Notes under the pieces: model-generated
What the model was told of the DNA's origin: nothing
The model's database searches: none
The model's input: the letters and a program-made list of their open reading frames with translations, nothing else
Translations under genes and position numbers: made by a program
In this document: positions 29,956 through 44,800 of the stretch, piece by piece
Position numbering within the stretch: the first letter of the stretch is position 1
Layout of the letters: each line of letters starts with the position of its first letter
Source of the DNA: Oopsacas minuta
Taxonomy: Eukaryota > Porifera > Hexactinellida > Lyssacinosida > Leucopsacidae
Assembly (NCBI GenBank): GCA_024704765.1
Contig: JAKMXF010000298.1
Coordinates: forward strand, 1 to 64,000
Length of the DNA: 64,000 bases
Reading direction: 5' to 3'

Positions 29956-32508
29956 ATGACAGAGCTCACAGAGACAGACATGAGAGCTCAGCTGTTAGAA
30001 GCAGAGCTAAAGCTAGAGAGTAGTCAATCTGAATTCAATAAACAGCGATCAAAATTCAAAGATATTCTCCTTACACAGGAATCTGAGTTAAAATTACAAC
30101 AAGACAAAATAGATAGTCTCTCTTCTGATAACATGGCCTACCATGAACAGCTGGCTATCACTAATAAGGAGCACAGTGAGGCTATTGAAATGTTAAAACT
30201 ATCTCAAACTCTGGACGAGCAGGACTTTGCCAAGCGACGTAGTAGTATGGAACAAGAGCAGAACTCTCTAAGACAGAGCTACCATCTACAACTACAAGAA
30301 TATCAAGCACAGCTTCAAGTATTGTCTATGCAAAAAGTTAAATGGGTTAATGAGAGGGACAGTCTTATACAGGAGCTCTCAAAACAAAAAACTACACTAG
30401 ACTCAATGAACACAGCTAAACAGAGTACTGCTATTACTCCTACTCTAGAAGACGAGATGAGCAGAGCTCAGGAAGAGAGTAGCAAGCTAAAGAATGTGGT
30501 GATACCTCTTGAAAGAGAGATAGCTAATCTCAAGAAACAGTTGGAGCAGAGCAAGAGAAATAGTCCTCAATCCTCTCACAAACAGTATAATCTTATCAAC
30601 TTTGATACTTCCGAAACTGATCAGCCTGTGAGAAAAGAATCAGACGCATTCCTCAGCACTATCCTATCCAGCTCTGACATAGAGGCTAGCAGTAACATTA
30701 ATGCATTCGATCCTTTATTTGAGAGCTCTTCTATAGGTGTAGTACAGCAGATACTGGATATAAGCCAGGGTAGTAGTGAGAGGGATACTAAGAGGGAGAG
30801 CCAGGATAGGATGAGAGGACTGGAAGGAGAGGTCAGGGACTGTCAACTCCGTTGCACAAAGTACGAGGGATTATTAGATGAACTGAGAGCAGATAATTAC
30901 GAGTTAACCGATAAATGCGCTTCTCTTACAGCTCATCTCTCTCGTATAATTAAAGAGATGAATATGCTTAAGACTACTACCAAAAAGTTGAAAGATCTGT
31001 TGACTATTTCACAAGTTTCTCTCTCAGACAGACCAGATGATTTCTCACAACTGGACTGGGATATAATACAAGAGTATCTTAAAGATCCTCTCTCCCCTTC
31101 TCCTATTACACCTACATCCGACAGATTCAGCATGCTAACAGGATCTCCTGTCAGATTCAGTCTACAGACTCCAGACTCAAGACAGCTCTGTACTACTCCA
31201 GAGCTTAACACTAAGCTAGTAGAGCTTACAGATGAGAAAGGGATAAGTCTCATTAGAGAAGAGCTAGCTAAAGCAAAGAGTAAATTAGAAGAAGTAGAGA
31301 GAGAAAACAAAAGTTTAAAGGGTGAGGTAGATACCCTGCAGCAGGCTAGTAGGACCCCTGGTAACATAGAAACTAGTCAGACTCAGAAACAAATGACATT
31401 CTTAAAAGTTACAGTAGATCAACAGAAATCATCTCTGGTTAAAGAGAGGAGATTAAGAACTGAAATGCGTAAAGAAATAGGTCAGCATCTATCTAACATT
31501 AAATCTATAGAAGAGATATACTCAGAGAAGGAGAGGGCGTTGGAAGAGTTAACTACAGAAATGAGAGAGGAGCTTAGTATAGCTAAGAGAGATGCTCAGC
31601 AACAAATAGCAGCTCTTATGAATGATAGAGAGAAGTTACTGCTACGTATCAAACAGTTAGAAGATGATTACTCTTCATTAGGCGATCAGAGACAGGGGGA
31701 ATTAAAGAGTTACAGTGCTCAGCTTAATGAAGAGAAATATCGCAAATCAGAGGCAGAGAATAACGTAGCTGCTCTGCAGCAGCAGTTAGTTGTAGTACAG
31801 GAAGCTAAGACTAAACAGCACAGTGAATTTGGTAGCAAACTAACTGACAGAGCTGATCAGATAACCAAACTACAATCTGATAAAGAACAAGTTGAGGATA
31901 CATTAGCTGAAGAGGTTACTAATCTGACTAAACAAGTTGATCAGCTGAGAACTCAGCTGGAGATAATACAAACAACTAAAGCAGAACTCCTATCTGAGAA
32001 CCACAGACTGGAAACTGAATTAACTGCTAGCGTTAAGAAGTACGAGCATGATAACGTTAAACTAACTGATACGAATAATCTACTAACTACAGAACTAGAG
32101 AGTAAAGTAGCTCTGTTAGAGGAGAAGGAAGCTGCATTTATTCTACTGAAGACTGAACTCAACACGAGTGAAGAAGTACAAAGAGACTTCGTGCGTCTTT
32201 CCCAGCGTCTCCAGAAACAGGTAGCAGAGCTAGAAGATGACAAATCTGTCCTGAGATGGGAATTTGAAGAAGACGTGTTACAATGTCGTAACTGTAATCA
32301 ACCATTTAACATGACACGTCGTAAACACAGATGCAGACATTGCTGCAGTTTGTTCTGCCATGAGTGTTCTCAATGGACAGCTGAGAACCTGCAGAACAAA
32401 GAAGCACGAGTTTGTGAGGTATGTTACAAACTATTGGGATCTTCTATTCCTGATATATCTAAGAAGAAGAGACCTTCAACTAGTGGAGATTCTGCCAAGT
32501 CTAATTGA
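29956..32508 (+). CDS. Coiled-coil protein with C-terminal FYVE zinc finger
   Basis: 850 aa, one exon. About 770 residues of coiled coil, broken near residues 190-270 and 355-420 by Ser/Pro-rich linkers, are followed by a FYVE domain at about 776-835. All eight zinc-binding cysteines are present (CRNC, CRHC, CHEC and CEVC pairs). The basic motif reads RRKHRCRHC rather than the usual R(R/K)HHCR, so the second His is Arg. The RVC motif is kept (ARVC). Such proteins tether PI3P-positive endosomes or autophagosomes. Overall design resembles EEA1, FYCO1 or RUFY proteins, but no N-terminal zinc finger or RUN domain is visible. Confidence 0.8.
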   Translation: MTELTETDMRAQLLEAELKLESSQSEFNKQRSKFKDILLTQESELKLQQDKIDSLSSDNMAYHEQLAITNKEHSEAIEMLKLSQTLDEQDFAKRRSSMEQEQNSLRQSYHLQLQEYQAQLQVLSMQKVKWVNERDSLIQELSKQKTTLDSMNTAKQSTAITPTLEDEMSRAQEESSKLKNVVIPLEREIANLKKQLEQSKRNSPQSSHKQYNLINFDTSETDQPVRKESDAFLSTILSSSDIEASSNINAFDPLFESSSIGVVQQILDISQGSSERDTKRESQDRMRGLEGEVRDCQLRCTKYEGLLDELRADNYELTDKCASLTAHLSRIIKEMNMLKTTTKKLKDLLTISQVSLSDRPDDFSQLDWDIIQEYLKDPLSPSPITPTSDRFSMLTGSPVRFSLQTPDSRQLCTTPELNTKLVELTDEKGISLIREELAKAKSKLEEVERENKSLKGEVDTLQQASRTPGNIETSQTQKQMTFLKVTVDQQKSSLVKERRLRTEMRKEIGQHLSNIKSIEEIYSEKERALEELTTEMREELSIAKRDAQQQIAALMNDREKLLLRIKQLEDDYSSLGDQRQGELKSYSAQLNEEKYRKSEAENNVAALQQQLVVVQEAKTKQHSEFGSKLTDRADQITKLQSDKEQVEDTLAEEVTNLTKQVDQLRTQLEIIQTTKAELLSENHRLETELTASVKKYEHDNVKLTDTNNLLTTELESKVALLEEKEAAFILLKTELNTSEEVQRDFVRLSQRLQKQVAELEDDKSVLRWEFEEDVLQCRNCNQPFNMTRRKHRCRHCCSLFCHECSQWTAENLQNKEARVCEVCYKLLGSSIPDISKKKRPSTSGDSAKSN

Positions 32509-32650
32509 ACTATTTTCTAGTAACAAGCTATTTTATCTACCCCTATACCCCTTGTAAGTTGTTACAACTGATAGATTGTAAATAGATTCAATATTCTACC
32601 GTTTTATAAGTATTACTTGAGAGCAATGAATTAATTAATGTTATAAGAGC

Positions 32651-33475
32651 TTATGAGCAGTCATAGTGCTCACAACTGAAATTCCATATAGATAAACATT
32701 GCCAAGAGATTGACCCATATTTCCTGCAGCATATGTCATGTTTATAGCACCCCTCATGGTAACAACAGTCTCCACACAGCCACCACCAGCAGTGTACCCC
32801 AGGACCACATAACCCGAGACATGTTGTCCCTATTGGTTTCTTTACACAGTGCTTTGATTTATTGTTAGGACATACTCCATTCCTTACAGTCCTATTATTC
32901 GTATGGTATGGATAGAGAGCATCACTAGCTAGAGATATTGCTACAGTACTTGTACTATTCCATTCATTAGTCCTTGCTTCTACTGCTATAGCCTCTGATA
33001 AGTGCTGTAACATAGTCATATCATATCTAGTGTGTATTTCTGATAGCACATAGTCTTTAGTCATATTTAGTTGTTGTTGTTTAGCAGTTAGATACACATT
33101 TTCATCTCTGTAAGTATTCAATTCTGTGTGTATTGATTCCATATCTTGCAAGTAGAAAGCTTCCTTAGTAATGATATTTTCTACAAACACAAACTCTCCA
33201 ATTTGCAAATATCCAATAGGGCTCTGTTTACTGAAACTATAGCTTATAATAACATCTTGTGTAACAGCATCTGCTATTATGAGCTGATTGTAATCCTCTC
33301 CAGCTATTGAGCTGAATCCTAGAGTTATATCTCTACCCCCAGTGTAGTTGTACTCTCCCGTTAACACTTCTCTATGATGCGCCTTACTCCATACGATAAT
33401 CCTGATAGCAGAGGTATCTATCACTGAGGCGATGATAGCGATTATAAATATACAAATAGTCCTCCTACCAAACAT
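32651..33475 (-). CDS. Secreted phospholipase A2-like Cys-rich protein
   Basis: 274 aa from the ATG at 33475; the open frame upstream of it begins only with TTG. An N-terminal signal peptide is evident (TICIFIIAIIASVIDTSA). The middle (about 25-200) is unassigned, with several N-glycosylation sequons. The C-terminal 75 residues are Cys- and Trp-rich and contain GDCCYHEGCYKHDICCRKYG. The His-Asp pair inside a C-x-x-H-D-x-C-C setting resembles the catalytic helix of secreted phospholipases A2. No canonical calcium loop is certain, though CGPGVHC could be its remnant. Activity is therefore unproven; a non-enzymatic role is possible. Confidence 0.6.
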   Translation of the reverse strand: MFGRRTICIFIIAIIASVIDTSAIRIIVWSKAHHREVLTGEYNYTGGRDITLGFSSIAGEDYNQLIIADAVTQDVIISYSFSKQSPIGYLQIGEFVFVENIITKEAFYLQDMESIHTELNTYRDENVYLTAKQQQLNMTKDYVLSEIHTRYDMTMLQHLSEAIAVEARTNEWNSTSTVAISLASDALYPYHTNNRTVRNGVCPNNKSKHCVKKPIGTTCLGLCGPGVHCWWWLCGDCCYHEGCYKHDICCRKYGSISWQCLSIWNFSCEHYDCS

Positions 33476-33651
33476 TAGAAATAGCAAAATATTTTCAGGT
33501 TTAATACATGAACTCCTATTTATGAATATATTTTCCTTTGTAGGTCATAAGAGTTATAATCACTTGATCAAATTGCTTTATAATTATCGCTTCTTTTCCC
33601 ATAGTTTCCATTGTTCTAACCCCAATTTATTCTGAGATTTGTAATATAGTA

Positions 33652-34692
33652 ATGTCTGTGAAACAGCTCCAGAAACGTAAGAGACTAAGGAAAGGTAGGA
33701 TAACTTACCGCAAGAGAAAGCAGAAACTCACTGATGGTAAGATCATAGAACAGTTCTACGAAGTAGGCAGTGAGACAGATGTCAGTATTGATTGTCCTCT
33801 GTTTGAACTTCCACCGAGTATATCTTGTCAAGAAATGAAAGATGCTATTCTGCCTCAAGATTTCCTATCTAAAATGTGTGTAACAAAGCTCACAGCTTCC
33901 AAAGATGTTATTAGTCGTCTGGAGGAACTCAAATTTGTAGAATATAACTTTATATCCGAGAAAGTCGAGTCTGAGAACGAGGATTTGGGACATTTGGATG
34001 GAGAACTCTGCTACAGTAAATCCAGCAAGAGGAAGAGAATCATGAACAAACGTAAGACAGTGAGTGACAGCTTATTTCCTAGCGATACAGAGAGTAACGA
34101 AGAATATCCGAGTGTAGAAACAGATCTATTCTCTACAGAAATTAATCCTACGACAAGCATTAAAGGACCAGATCCTGCGCCTTATCGTACTCCTGTTAAA
34201 TACAGTTATTCCTCACTGAAGGTCTCTCAAACTGATATAAATACAAAACCTAAAATGAGCGAAATAACCAATTTAGATGCAGACGATGAAGAAAGTACTT
34301 TTGAGTCCATAATCTCCAAACCTGAACAAACAGACGCTACAATGAGAGACTTACCAGCTCATAACAGAATGAAGGATAAGAGGAACTTGCTTAGAGACCC
34401 AGAATTAGTAAATTCTATCATAACTCAGTTTGTGGAGAGCTCTCAGAACCAGCTAGCTATCTCTACACGAATAGATAAGTTCGGATTTAGAGTTATACGT
34501 TGCTTATCTCTAGCTCATGGAGTAAAGGTCAAGTTGTTGGAACATTGTCATTTCGGCTGGTGTCCTCTCTTACTACGAACAGCTCGCAGTCGTGTGGGAG
34601 AGAAAGAATTATGGGAACCAATGCTTAATCTCCTCAAACAGGAATCTAAAGGCTATTCTCGTAAATCAAAGTCTCGCCATACAACTAGCTAA
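33652..34692 (+). CDS. Basic, probably nuclear protein, unidentified
   Basis: 346 aa, one exon, from the ATG at 33652. I do not recognise it. The N-terminus is strongly basic (KQLQKRKRLRKGR and RKRKQK), like a nuclear or nucleolar localisation signal, and a second basic patch (SKRKRIMNKRK) lies near residue 125. The middle is acidic and Ser/Thr-rich, probably disordered. A conserved-looking globular patch at about 255-335 contains TRIDKFGFRVIRCLSLAHGV, faintly like an R3H-type fold, but the R-x3-H spacing is not clear. Its stop is 88 bp before the SH2 gene on the same strand. Confidence 0.55.
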   Translation: MSVKQLQKRKRLRKGRITYRKRKQKLTDGKIIEQFYEVGSETDVSIDCPLFELPPSISCQEMKDAILPQDFLSKMCVTKLTASKDVISRLEELKFVEYNFISEKVESENEDLGHLDGELCYSKSSKRKRIMNKRKTVSDSLFPSDTESNEEYPSVETDLFSTEINPTTSIKGPDPAPYRTPVKYSYSSLKVSQTDINTKPKMSEITNLDADDEESTFESIISKPEQTDATMRDLPAHNRMKDKRNLLRDPELVNSIITQFVESSQNQLAISTRIDKFGFRVIRCLSLAHGVKVKLLEHCHFGWCPLLLRTARSRVGEKELWEPMLNLLKQESKGYSRKSKSRHTTS

Positions 34693-34761
34693 CAAACTAA
34701 CTATCTAGTCATCATATTAAAACATTCAATTACATAACTAATGACCTTATTAATCCCAATT

Positions 34762-34777
34762 ATATTCAAATTATTAG
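34762..34777 (+). promoter_or_regulatory. Acceptor-like site before four-SH2 gene
   Basis: TATATTCAAATTATTAG ends 3 nt before the ATG at 34781, in an 88-bp gap between same-strand genes. It fits a spliced-leader acceptor of a two-gene transcript. Confidence 0.45.
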
Positions 34778-34780
34778 CCA

Positions 34781-36829
34781 ATGGCTTCTAGCCCTAACCC
34801 AAAACACATATATGCAAGAGTTAATAAGAAATCAGTGAAGAAGAAACACTCATCTCCTGGACAAGATACTCAGACTGAATTTATGATACAAGACTCTAGT
34901 AACGATCCGATTAAAGTAGGAGGTCCATTGATGGAGGTCACCCCTCTACCCTTTGAAAACTCAGCTGCTCCTGTAGACGATATATTTAGCAACCTAGACG
35001 ATTATCCTCTGGAAGAACAAATTGATATGATATACTCTTCTTCTCGGAAATTCACACCAGCTCAGAAAAGAGGAAGCAGTAGACATTCAAAGGAGGTGGA
35101 CTATATGCCTCCAGTTGGATCTGCATTCGATAAAGCGTTTAGGAAATGGGAAGATAAAATGCAGAAAGGAGGATGGATAGAAAAGACTAGTACTCTCAGA
35201 AGTTGGTCTGATTTCCAGTTAGTCCTCGGTGAGGTCAATCCTCCTAATCCTGTAATACCCGATAGGAACATGGAGGAAATACTCAAATCCCCATCAGAGG
35301 TATCAGGCTCCATGTGTAGAGAGATAGCAGTTAACCTAGACAAATGGTATCTAGACACTGTGTGTAGTCAGTGGGAAGTAGAACAACTCATGTCTGAGAC
35401 TGAGATAGGAACATTCTGTATAACTAATCCAGATATAAATGGGTTCATTAACCTATACATCAGGGTAGATCCTCTAATACACAATACCACTATACTAGTA
35501 CATAAAATAGGTATACTATACAGACGATATAAGATCAGAGAATCTAAGGAATATTTCTTCTCTCTATCTTCTCTACTCGCACATTTCTGTTCTCAATCTA
35601 CAACCTTATCCTCAGATCTATACCTTATTTCTCCTCAACTATTGACACACCCTTGCCTCAGTCCAGGAGATAGAGTTAAGCTAGAGGACTATCCTATATC
35701 TCTACAGGAGAAAGAGAAGATATACAGTAGAGCTAGGGAGATTGCTCTTGGAGCAAGCAAATGGTTACTGACCGTAAGTACAACTAGTCAAGTACATGCT
35801 AAACTAGCTGATGATCATACAATAAACTTCCTTATATGGCAATGTATAGAAACAGGAATAAACCATTTATCAATCTACTTTGAACAAGGAGTAACATTTG
35901 ATTGTAAACTCAGAGGTTCTCAATTCGGCTTTGAAGTACAAGAGTGTCCGATCATATTCCCATCACTAACAACTCTACTCAGCTATCTGACCCTCTTCAC
36001 ATCCAAAGGTTATCTTCCTTGTAACCTCAGATATCCTAAGATAGATCCCAGCTTACCTCCTAATCTACATGCGCAGAATCTATTCAATAGACTCAAGATA
36101 GAGTACTACCTAACAACCAATAAGGACATATGGTATTATGAAGTGACTAGTGAGAGTGCTATAACATCTATGCTATGTTACCGTCATGTGGGCTCCTTTA
36201 CAGTAACAGTCAGTGACTCAATAAACTATACTCTGTCTATTAAGAACTCTATACACTCAATCCTACACTTCCCAATAGTCAAAAGCTCCTCCGATTATAC
36301 GCTAAAGCTAGGTACATTCATAGACACACACTACTCTCTCCCAGCTCTGCTTGCTAATAGCTTACAGCTAATAAGACTACAACAAAGAATGGAATGTGCT
36401 GTAGTTGTTAAAGATGTAACTTATCCATTCGCATTCTCATTCGACACTAAGAGACATAAATTATTGAGTCAGATAACTTACCAGAAGGAGAGTTTAAGAA
36501 CTCACCTGAAAGAGACCCGTTCCATATGGTATCAGAACTGTGATCCACCCTCTGACATCAAGACAATATTTTTATCACCTCTGGCTATAAATGGCACATT
36601 CGTTATATACAGTAGTGATTCTATTCCATTCTTAACCGTATACTTCTTATTAGAGAAATATCCCGAGATACATATAGGGGAATGCTTGATAGAAAATACT
36701 ACTACAGGAGCAGTACTGTCTGGTGCTGAACCTACCTGTACAGATCTTATAGAACTAGTCATATACTGTTGTCTTCACAAACACCAAGTCCTGCCATTAA
36801 AGCTCGTGCCCCCATTCACCACCAGGTAG
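34781..36829 (+). CDS. Protein with four degenerate SH2-like domains
   Basis: 682 aa, one exon. The first 185 residues are low-complexity and begin with a YARVNKK motif of the kind found in adaptor proteins. Four segments have SH2 spacing: an initial Trp, the buried F strand, alternating beta strands, and a final S-L-x-x-L-(L/I) helix. They lie at about residues 188-287, 327-414, 450-530 and 582-676. In each, the FLVR motif that carries the phosphotyrosine-binding Arg is changed: FCIT, FLIW, FTVT and FVIY. No kinase or other catalytic domain is present. The third and fourth copies are the clearest (GSFTVTVSDSINYTLSI; GTFVIYSSD with PFLTVYFL). I know of no family with this design. SPT6 has tandem SH2 domains, but not four and not alone. 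Confidence 0.65.
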   Translation: MASSPNPKHIYARVNKKSVKKKHSSPGQDTQTEFMIQDSSNDPIKVGGPLMEVTPLPFENSAAPVDDIFSNLDDYPLEEQIDMIYSSSRKFTPAQKRGSSRHSKEVDYMPPVGSAFDKAFRKWEDKMQKGGWIEKTSTLRSWSDFQLVLGEVNPPNPVIPDRNMEEILKSPSEVSGSMCREIAVNLDKWYLDTVCSQWEVEQLMSETEIGTFCITNPDINGFINLYIRVDPLIHNTTILVHKIGILYRRYKIRESKEYFFSLSSLLAHFCSQSTTLSSDLYLISPQLLTHPCLSPGDRVKLEDYPISLQEKEKIYSRAREIALGASKWLLTVSTTSQVHAKLADDHTINFLIWQCIETGINHLSIYFEQGVTFDCKLRGSQFGFEVQECPIIFPSLTTLLSYLTLFTSKGYLPCNLRYPKIDPSLPPNLHAQNLFNRLKIEYYLTTNKDIWYYEVTSESAITSMLCYRHVGSFTVTVSDSINYTLSIKNSIHSILHFPIVKSSSDYTLKLGTFIDTHYSLPALLANSLQLIRLQQRMECAVVVKDVTYPFAFSFDTKRHKLLSQITYQKESLRTHLKETRSIWYQNCDPPSDIKTIFLSPLAINGTFVIYSSDSIPFLTVYFLLEKYPEIHIGECLIENTTTGAVLSGAEPTCTDLIELVIYCCLHKHQVLPLKLVPPFTTR

Positions 36830-37018
36830 AGCTTATTATTAATATTTATTAAACTTTATTTATTTTATTCATGACGTATGTATGTATATCTTGTATAAGT
36901 TGTAAATATGCTATGGGTGTTTTATAATATAGAATTTTTGCTTGAATATAGTTTAATACGATTAATACAAGCACGTGTAAGTGTATAAGTGATTATAGTT
37001 GTAACTAATATAGTGTAG

Positions 37019-37831
37019 TTATAGCATAAATGGAAGATCGGAATTCTTCTCTCCTGTACCGAAATACAAGTATCCATACTTCTTAGTGTTAGGCACGTGG
37101 AAAGCAGAGAATCCTATCCAGCTTAGAGACCTGAGCACTACCAATCCACTCCCTCTCTCAGCTTGTAATGTCCAGCATCCTTTAGGTACATCAATCTCTA
37201 ACGTCTCTAGAAAATCAAAAGCAGGGTCTGAAGATTCTGTATCTATCTTTGTGTATTCTCTCAGGTGTAGATAGGAAGCTAGTTTATGTGAGTGTCCCTC
37301 AGATAAACCTTCAAATGAACCATTCAGTATAACTTGATCTAGCGGGGTCTTCATGAGAGCTCCTCTAGGCACCAGACTGCATTCCTTCTCCACCAACTTG
37401 ACAACAGCAGCTAATCTATCCTCCTCCTTCATCTCTATCTTACTACTGCTATCAGGTTCCCCACTAGCTTCCTGAGTGTATAGACTCTCTGATTGCTCAT
37501 ACACAAATGCAGGATCTCCTGTAAACCGACCTTTAACCTTTTGAGCCTTAAACAGCATGTCAGGGGTTACGTGGTTCATAATCCCCCATTCCAGACAATC
37601 TTGTGATGACAAATACTTCCTATTATGTATCTGGTCACCTCCTATACCTACAACTATATAGTAGTTACGCTTTACTCCCTGAATCTTTCCCCAAAAGCAT
37701 ACTCTATTGAATTTATTCTTTGTCTGTTCTAATATGAGACTGGTCTGTAGAGCTGCCTTCTCTTCTGGTGACAATATAATACCACACCCTTCTAGATACC
37801 CTATATCACTCAATACCTTATCCGAATCCAT
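37019..37831 (-). CDS. RSPH9: Radial spoke head protein 9
   Basis: 270 aa (human 276), one exon, and matching along its whole length. Landmarks are MDSD at the start, RVCFWGKIQG, VKGRFTGDPAFVYE, VPRGALMKTPLDQV, FEGLSEGHSHKLASY, IDVPKGCWTLQ and the end FGTGEKNSDLPFML. RSPH9 sits in the head of the radial spoke of motile 9+2 cilia and flagella. It therefore shows that this organism makes motile cilia or flagellated sperm. It lies 153 bp downstream of CNPPD1 on the same strand. An AG acceptor-like site (ATAACTAG) ends 8 nt before its ATG. Confidence 0.95.
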   Translation of the reverse strand: MDSDKVLSDIGYLEGCGIILSPEEKAALQTSLILEQTKNKFNRVCFWGKIQGVKRNYYIVVGIGGDQIHNRKYLSSQDCLEWGIMNHVTPDMLFKAQKVKGRFTGDPAFVYEQSESLYTQEASGEPDSSSKIEMKEEDRLAAVVKLVEKECSLVPRGALMKTPLDQVILNGSFEGLSEGHSHKLASYLHLREYTKIDTESSDPAFDFLETLEIDVPKGCWTLQAERGSGLVVLRSLSWIGFSAFHVPNTKKYGYLYFGTGEKNSDLPFML

Positions 37832-37984
37832 CAGGACACCTAGTTATATACCGACATAATATTATGACGTAATGAGATATTATTATTAATAAATTATCGT
37901 TAATACATGCTAACTATGAATCACAATAAAATCAAAAAATAATTAGAATTGAACCTAAAATCTTCTAAAATAGTTTCCTAAGAG

Positions 37985-39007
37985 CTATGTACTGAGTGTA
38001 TGCCAATTATTGAGAGAAGCATACGGAGGAGATACAGCTAGATTAAGAGGAGAGATATACTGAATACATGCTGCATTACAGATGGAATACTCATAGACTA
38101 CTGGAGTATTCACATCAGTCAAATTCGATTGAATTAGCTCAGATAGTTCAGGGTCTGTTTTGGGAGCTATTATTTGTAAACGAATGTTTGGAGAATTTAT
38201 TTTCATCAAAACATTATCTTTAGCTTCAATAGAGTTATGAGCTTGTACTTGTGTAATCTGATCTACATTTGATGGTTGTGACATGACCTTTAAACCCTTG
38301 ACAGCTACGCTGAGAGCAAGAACACCAGTCAAATAAAACGCGAATGATGAGAGGAATGCTATACCCATGTTTCTAACAGAGGTTTGAAATTTCGCGTTAA
38401 AATCCCTCCATCTGAATAGTGTGAGTATTTCCCTATAAGTACAGTATCCTCTTCGCTTAACTAGATCAGTTACAATCTGTGCTTCTATTTCCTTACTAAA
38501 TTCATTGAATTCTTTCTGAGACATATAAAGCTTCCATTCTATAGCATTGAGGAACATAGTTTCCAGATTATTCACTTCAGATACAGTCTTCTTACTTAAG
38601 TTAGCCCATTCTTTGTTGCTTATAGCTTCGTATTCACCGTTATCTATCAGGAATTTGTTAGAGAGGATCATAGAGACAAGGAACAAATCAAAAGTGTTAA
38701 GTTTCGTAATCGATAGATTGTGACTACATTTCTTATGATATTCCTTAGCGTAAGCTAGCCCCAATATCATACAGTAAGGAGAAATCATAGCTCTACGACA
38801 GATAGTAGATGTGCTGTCAAGCAATCGGCGAGATGGTGGAGTGGAAGTTAAGGAAGCCATCTGATTAATTGTGAATGAGTTTAGATAAATTGATGCTTCT
38901 TCAAAGGAATATTCATCCAAATAATTATCAAATTCTTCACCATAGGAAGGAAATTGAATAGTTTTCTTGCGGCTAATCCAGCCTAGGCCAAGATATTCTG
39001 ATTCCAT
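37985..39007 (-). CDS. CNPPD1: CNPPD1, cyclin/PHO80-like membrane protein
   Basis: 340 aa, one exon (human 410). The cyclin-like part spans about residues 60-200. It includes AMISPYCMILGLAYAKEY, TFDLFLVSMILSNKFL (human SSDLFLISMMVASKYL) and NNLETMFLNAIEWKLY. A hydrophobic segment at about 225-250 (FLSSFAFYLTGVLALSVAV) matches the transmembrane helix of the human protein. The C-terminal tail is unrelated or shorter. Molecular function is not well known; the PHO80/Pas1 relation suggests a CDK partner anchored to a membrane. It is the presumed first gene of a pair with RSPH9. Confidence 0.85.
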   Translation of the reverse strand: MESEYLGLGWISRKKTIQFPSYGEEFDNYLDEYSFEEASIYLNSFTINQMASLTSTPPSRRLLDSTSTICRRAMISPYCMILGLAYAKEYHKKCSHNLSITKLNTFDLFLVSMILSNKFLIDNGEYEAISNKEWANLSKKTVSEVNNLETMFLNAIEWKLYMSQKEFNEFSKEIEAQIVTDLVKRRGYCTYREILTLFRWRDFNAKFQTSVRNMGIAFLSSFAFYLTGVLALSVAVKGLKVMSQPSNVDQITQVQAHNSIEAKDNVLMKINSPNIRLQIIAPKTDPELSELIQSNLTDVNTPVVYEYSICNAACIQYISPLNLAVSPPYASLNNWHTLST

Positions 39008-39388
39008 TTAAATTAAGATATTACACTGATCTTACAGCTGATCTATAGTTTTATATATAGTATAATAATTGCCTATTCCAGTGTGTTCACTAATACAAAG
39101 CCACACACACTGCAAGATAACATATGTTCTATGCGGACAGATATACGTAATAATATGAATCTGCTTTAATCATTGTCTATATTTAGACATAGAAAATGCA
39201 ACGAATGTAACATAAAATAATATTATTATACACAAATTACCACTAGAGCTAGTAAATGCAATTAAAACTGAGGAAAAACGATTACAAATATAAGCTAAAA
39301 TCAACAATAAAAGAATCGGTTAGTAGCAGACAATCTAAGATAATGTTCTAATACTATGCGAAATCTAAAACCGGAAAAAACCGATTAT
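39008..39388. other. Intergenic spacer, nothing recognised
   Basis: 381 bp of AT-rich DNA between the CNPPD1 5' end and the ABCC 3' end, both minus strand. No open frame or repeat seen. It should hold the CNPPD1 promoter and the ABCC 3' UTR. Confidence 0.5.
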
Positions 39389-44348
<4,960 letters not shown>

Positions 44349-44800
44349 TAGTGCATATAATATGTATGCTATTAAAATCTGCTACTCAGTAGAGGGCAGA
44401 TACTCAAATCAAAAGTTAACTCAAATCCAAAACATATCTATTATGATTAGACGTCAGTATATATATTAGGTCTTAGTGATATGTTATCTGATACTATGCT
44501 ATATTTAATAAGATATTATAAGTTATTTTAGTAAGGCTTGCTAACCATGATATAATCGATACGTAGATGCTGCCACAATTCCTAGTGGATCAACAGGAAC
44601 TTTGCCAAGTTATATCCGTTGTATATGCTTAAAATGGCACAGATGTAGGTCAGAGTGCCCTCTTATCGAAAGAATCTGGACACTCCTTCCTACCATTAAT
44701 GCCATACTCGGGACTTAAAGTATAGAATACAACATTTAAGGAAATACGTTTTACCCTATTTGGCTCAAATATACACATGCTGAGAACTCACCAAAAGGAT
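44349..44800. other. Spacer between the two ABCC units
   Basis: It holds the duplicated 5' flank of unit 1 (44349 to about 44417, identical to 48980-49047). Near 44730-44791 it holds a copy of the donor-side intron sequence after unit 2. The conserved GTGAGTTCTC donor of unit 2 is at 44791-44783. No copy of the terminal NBD2 exon is found here. Confidence 0.7.
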
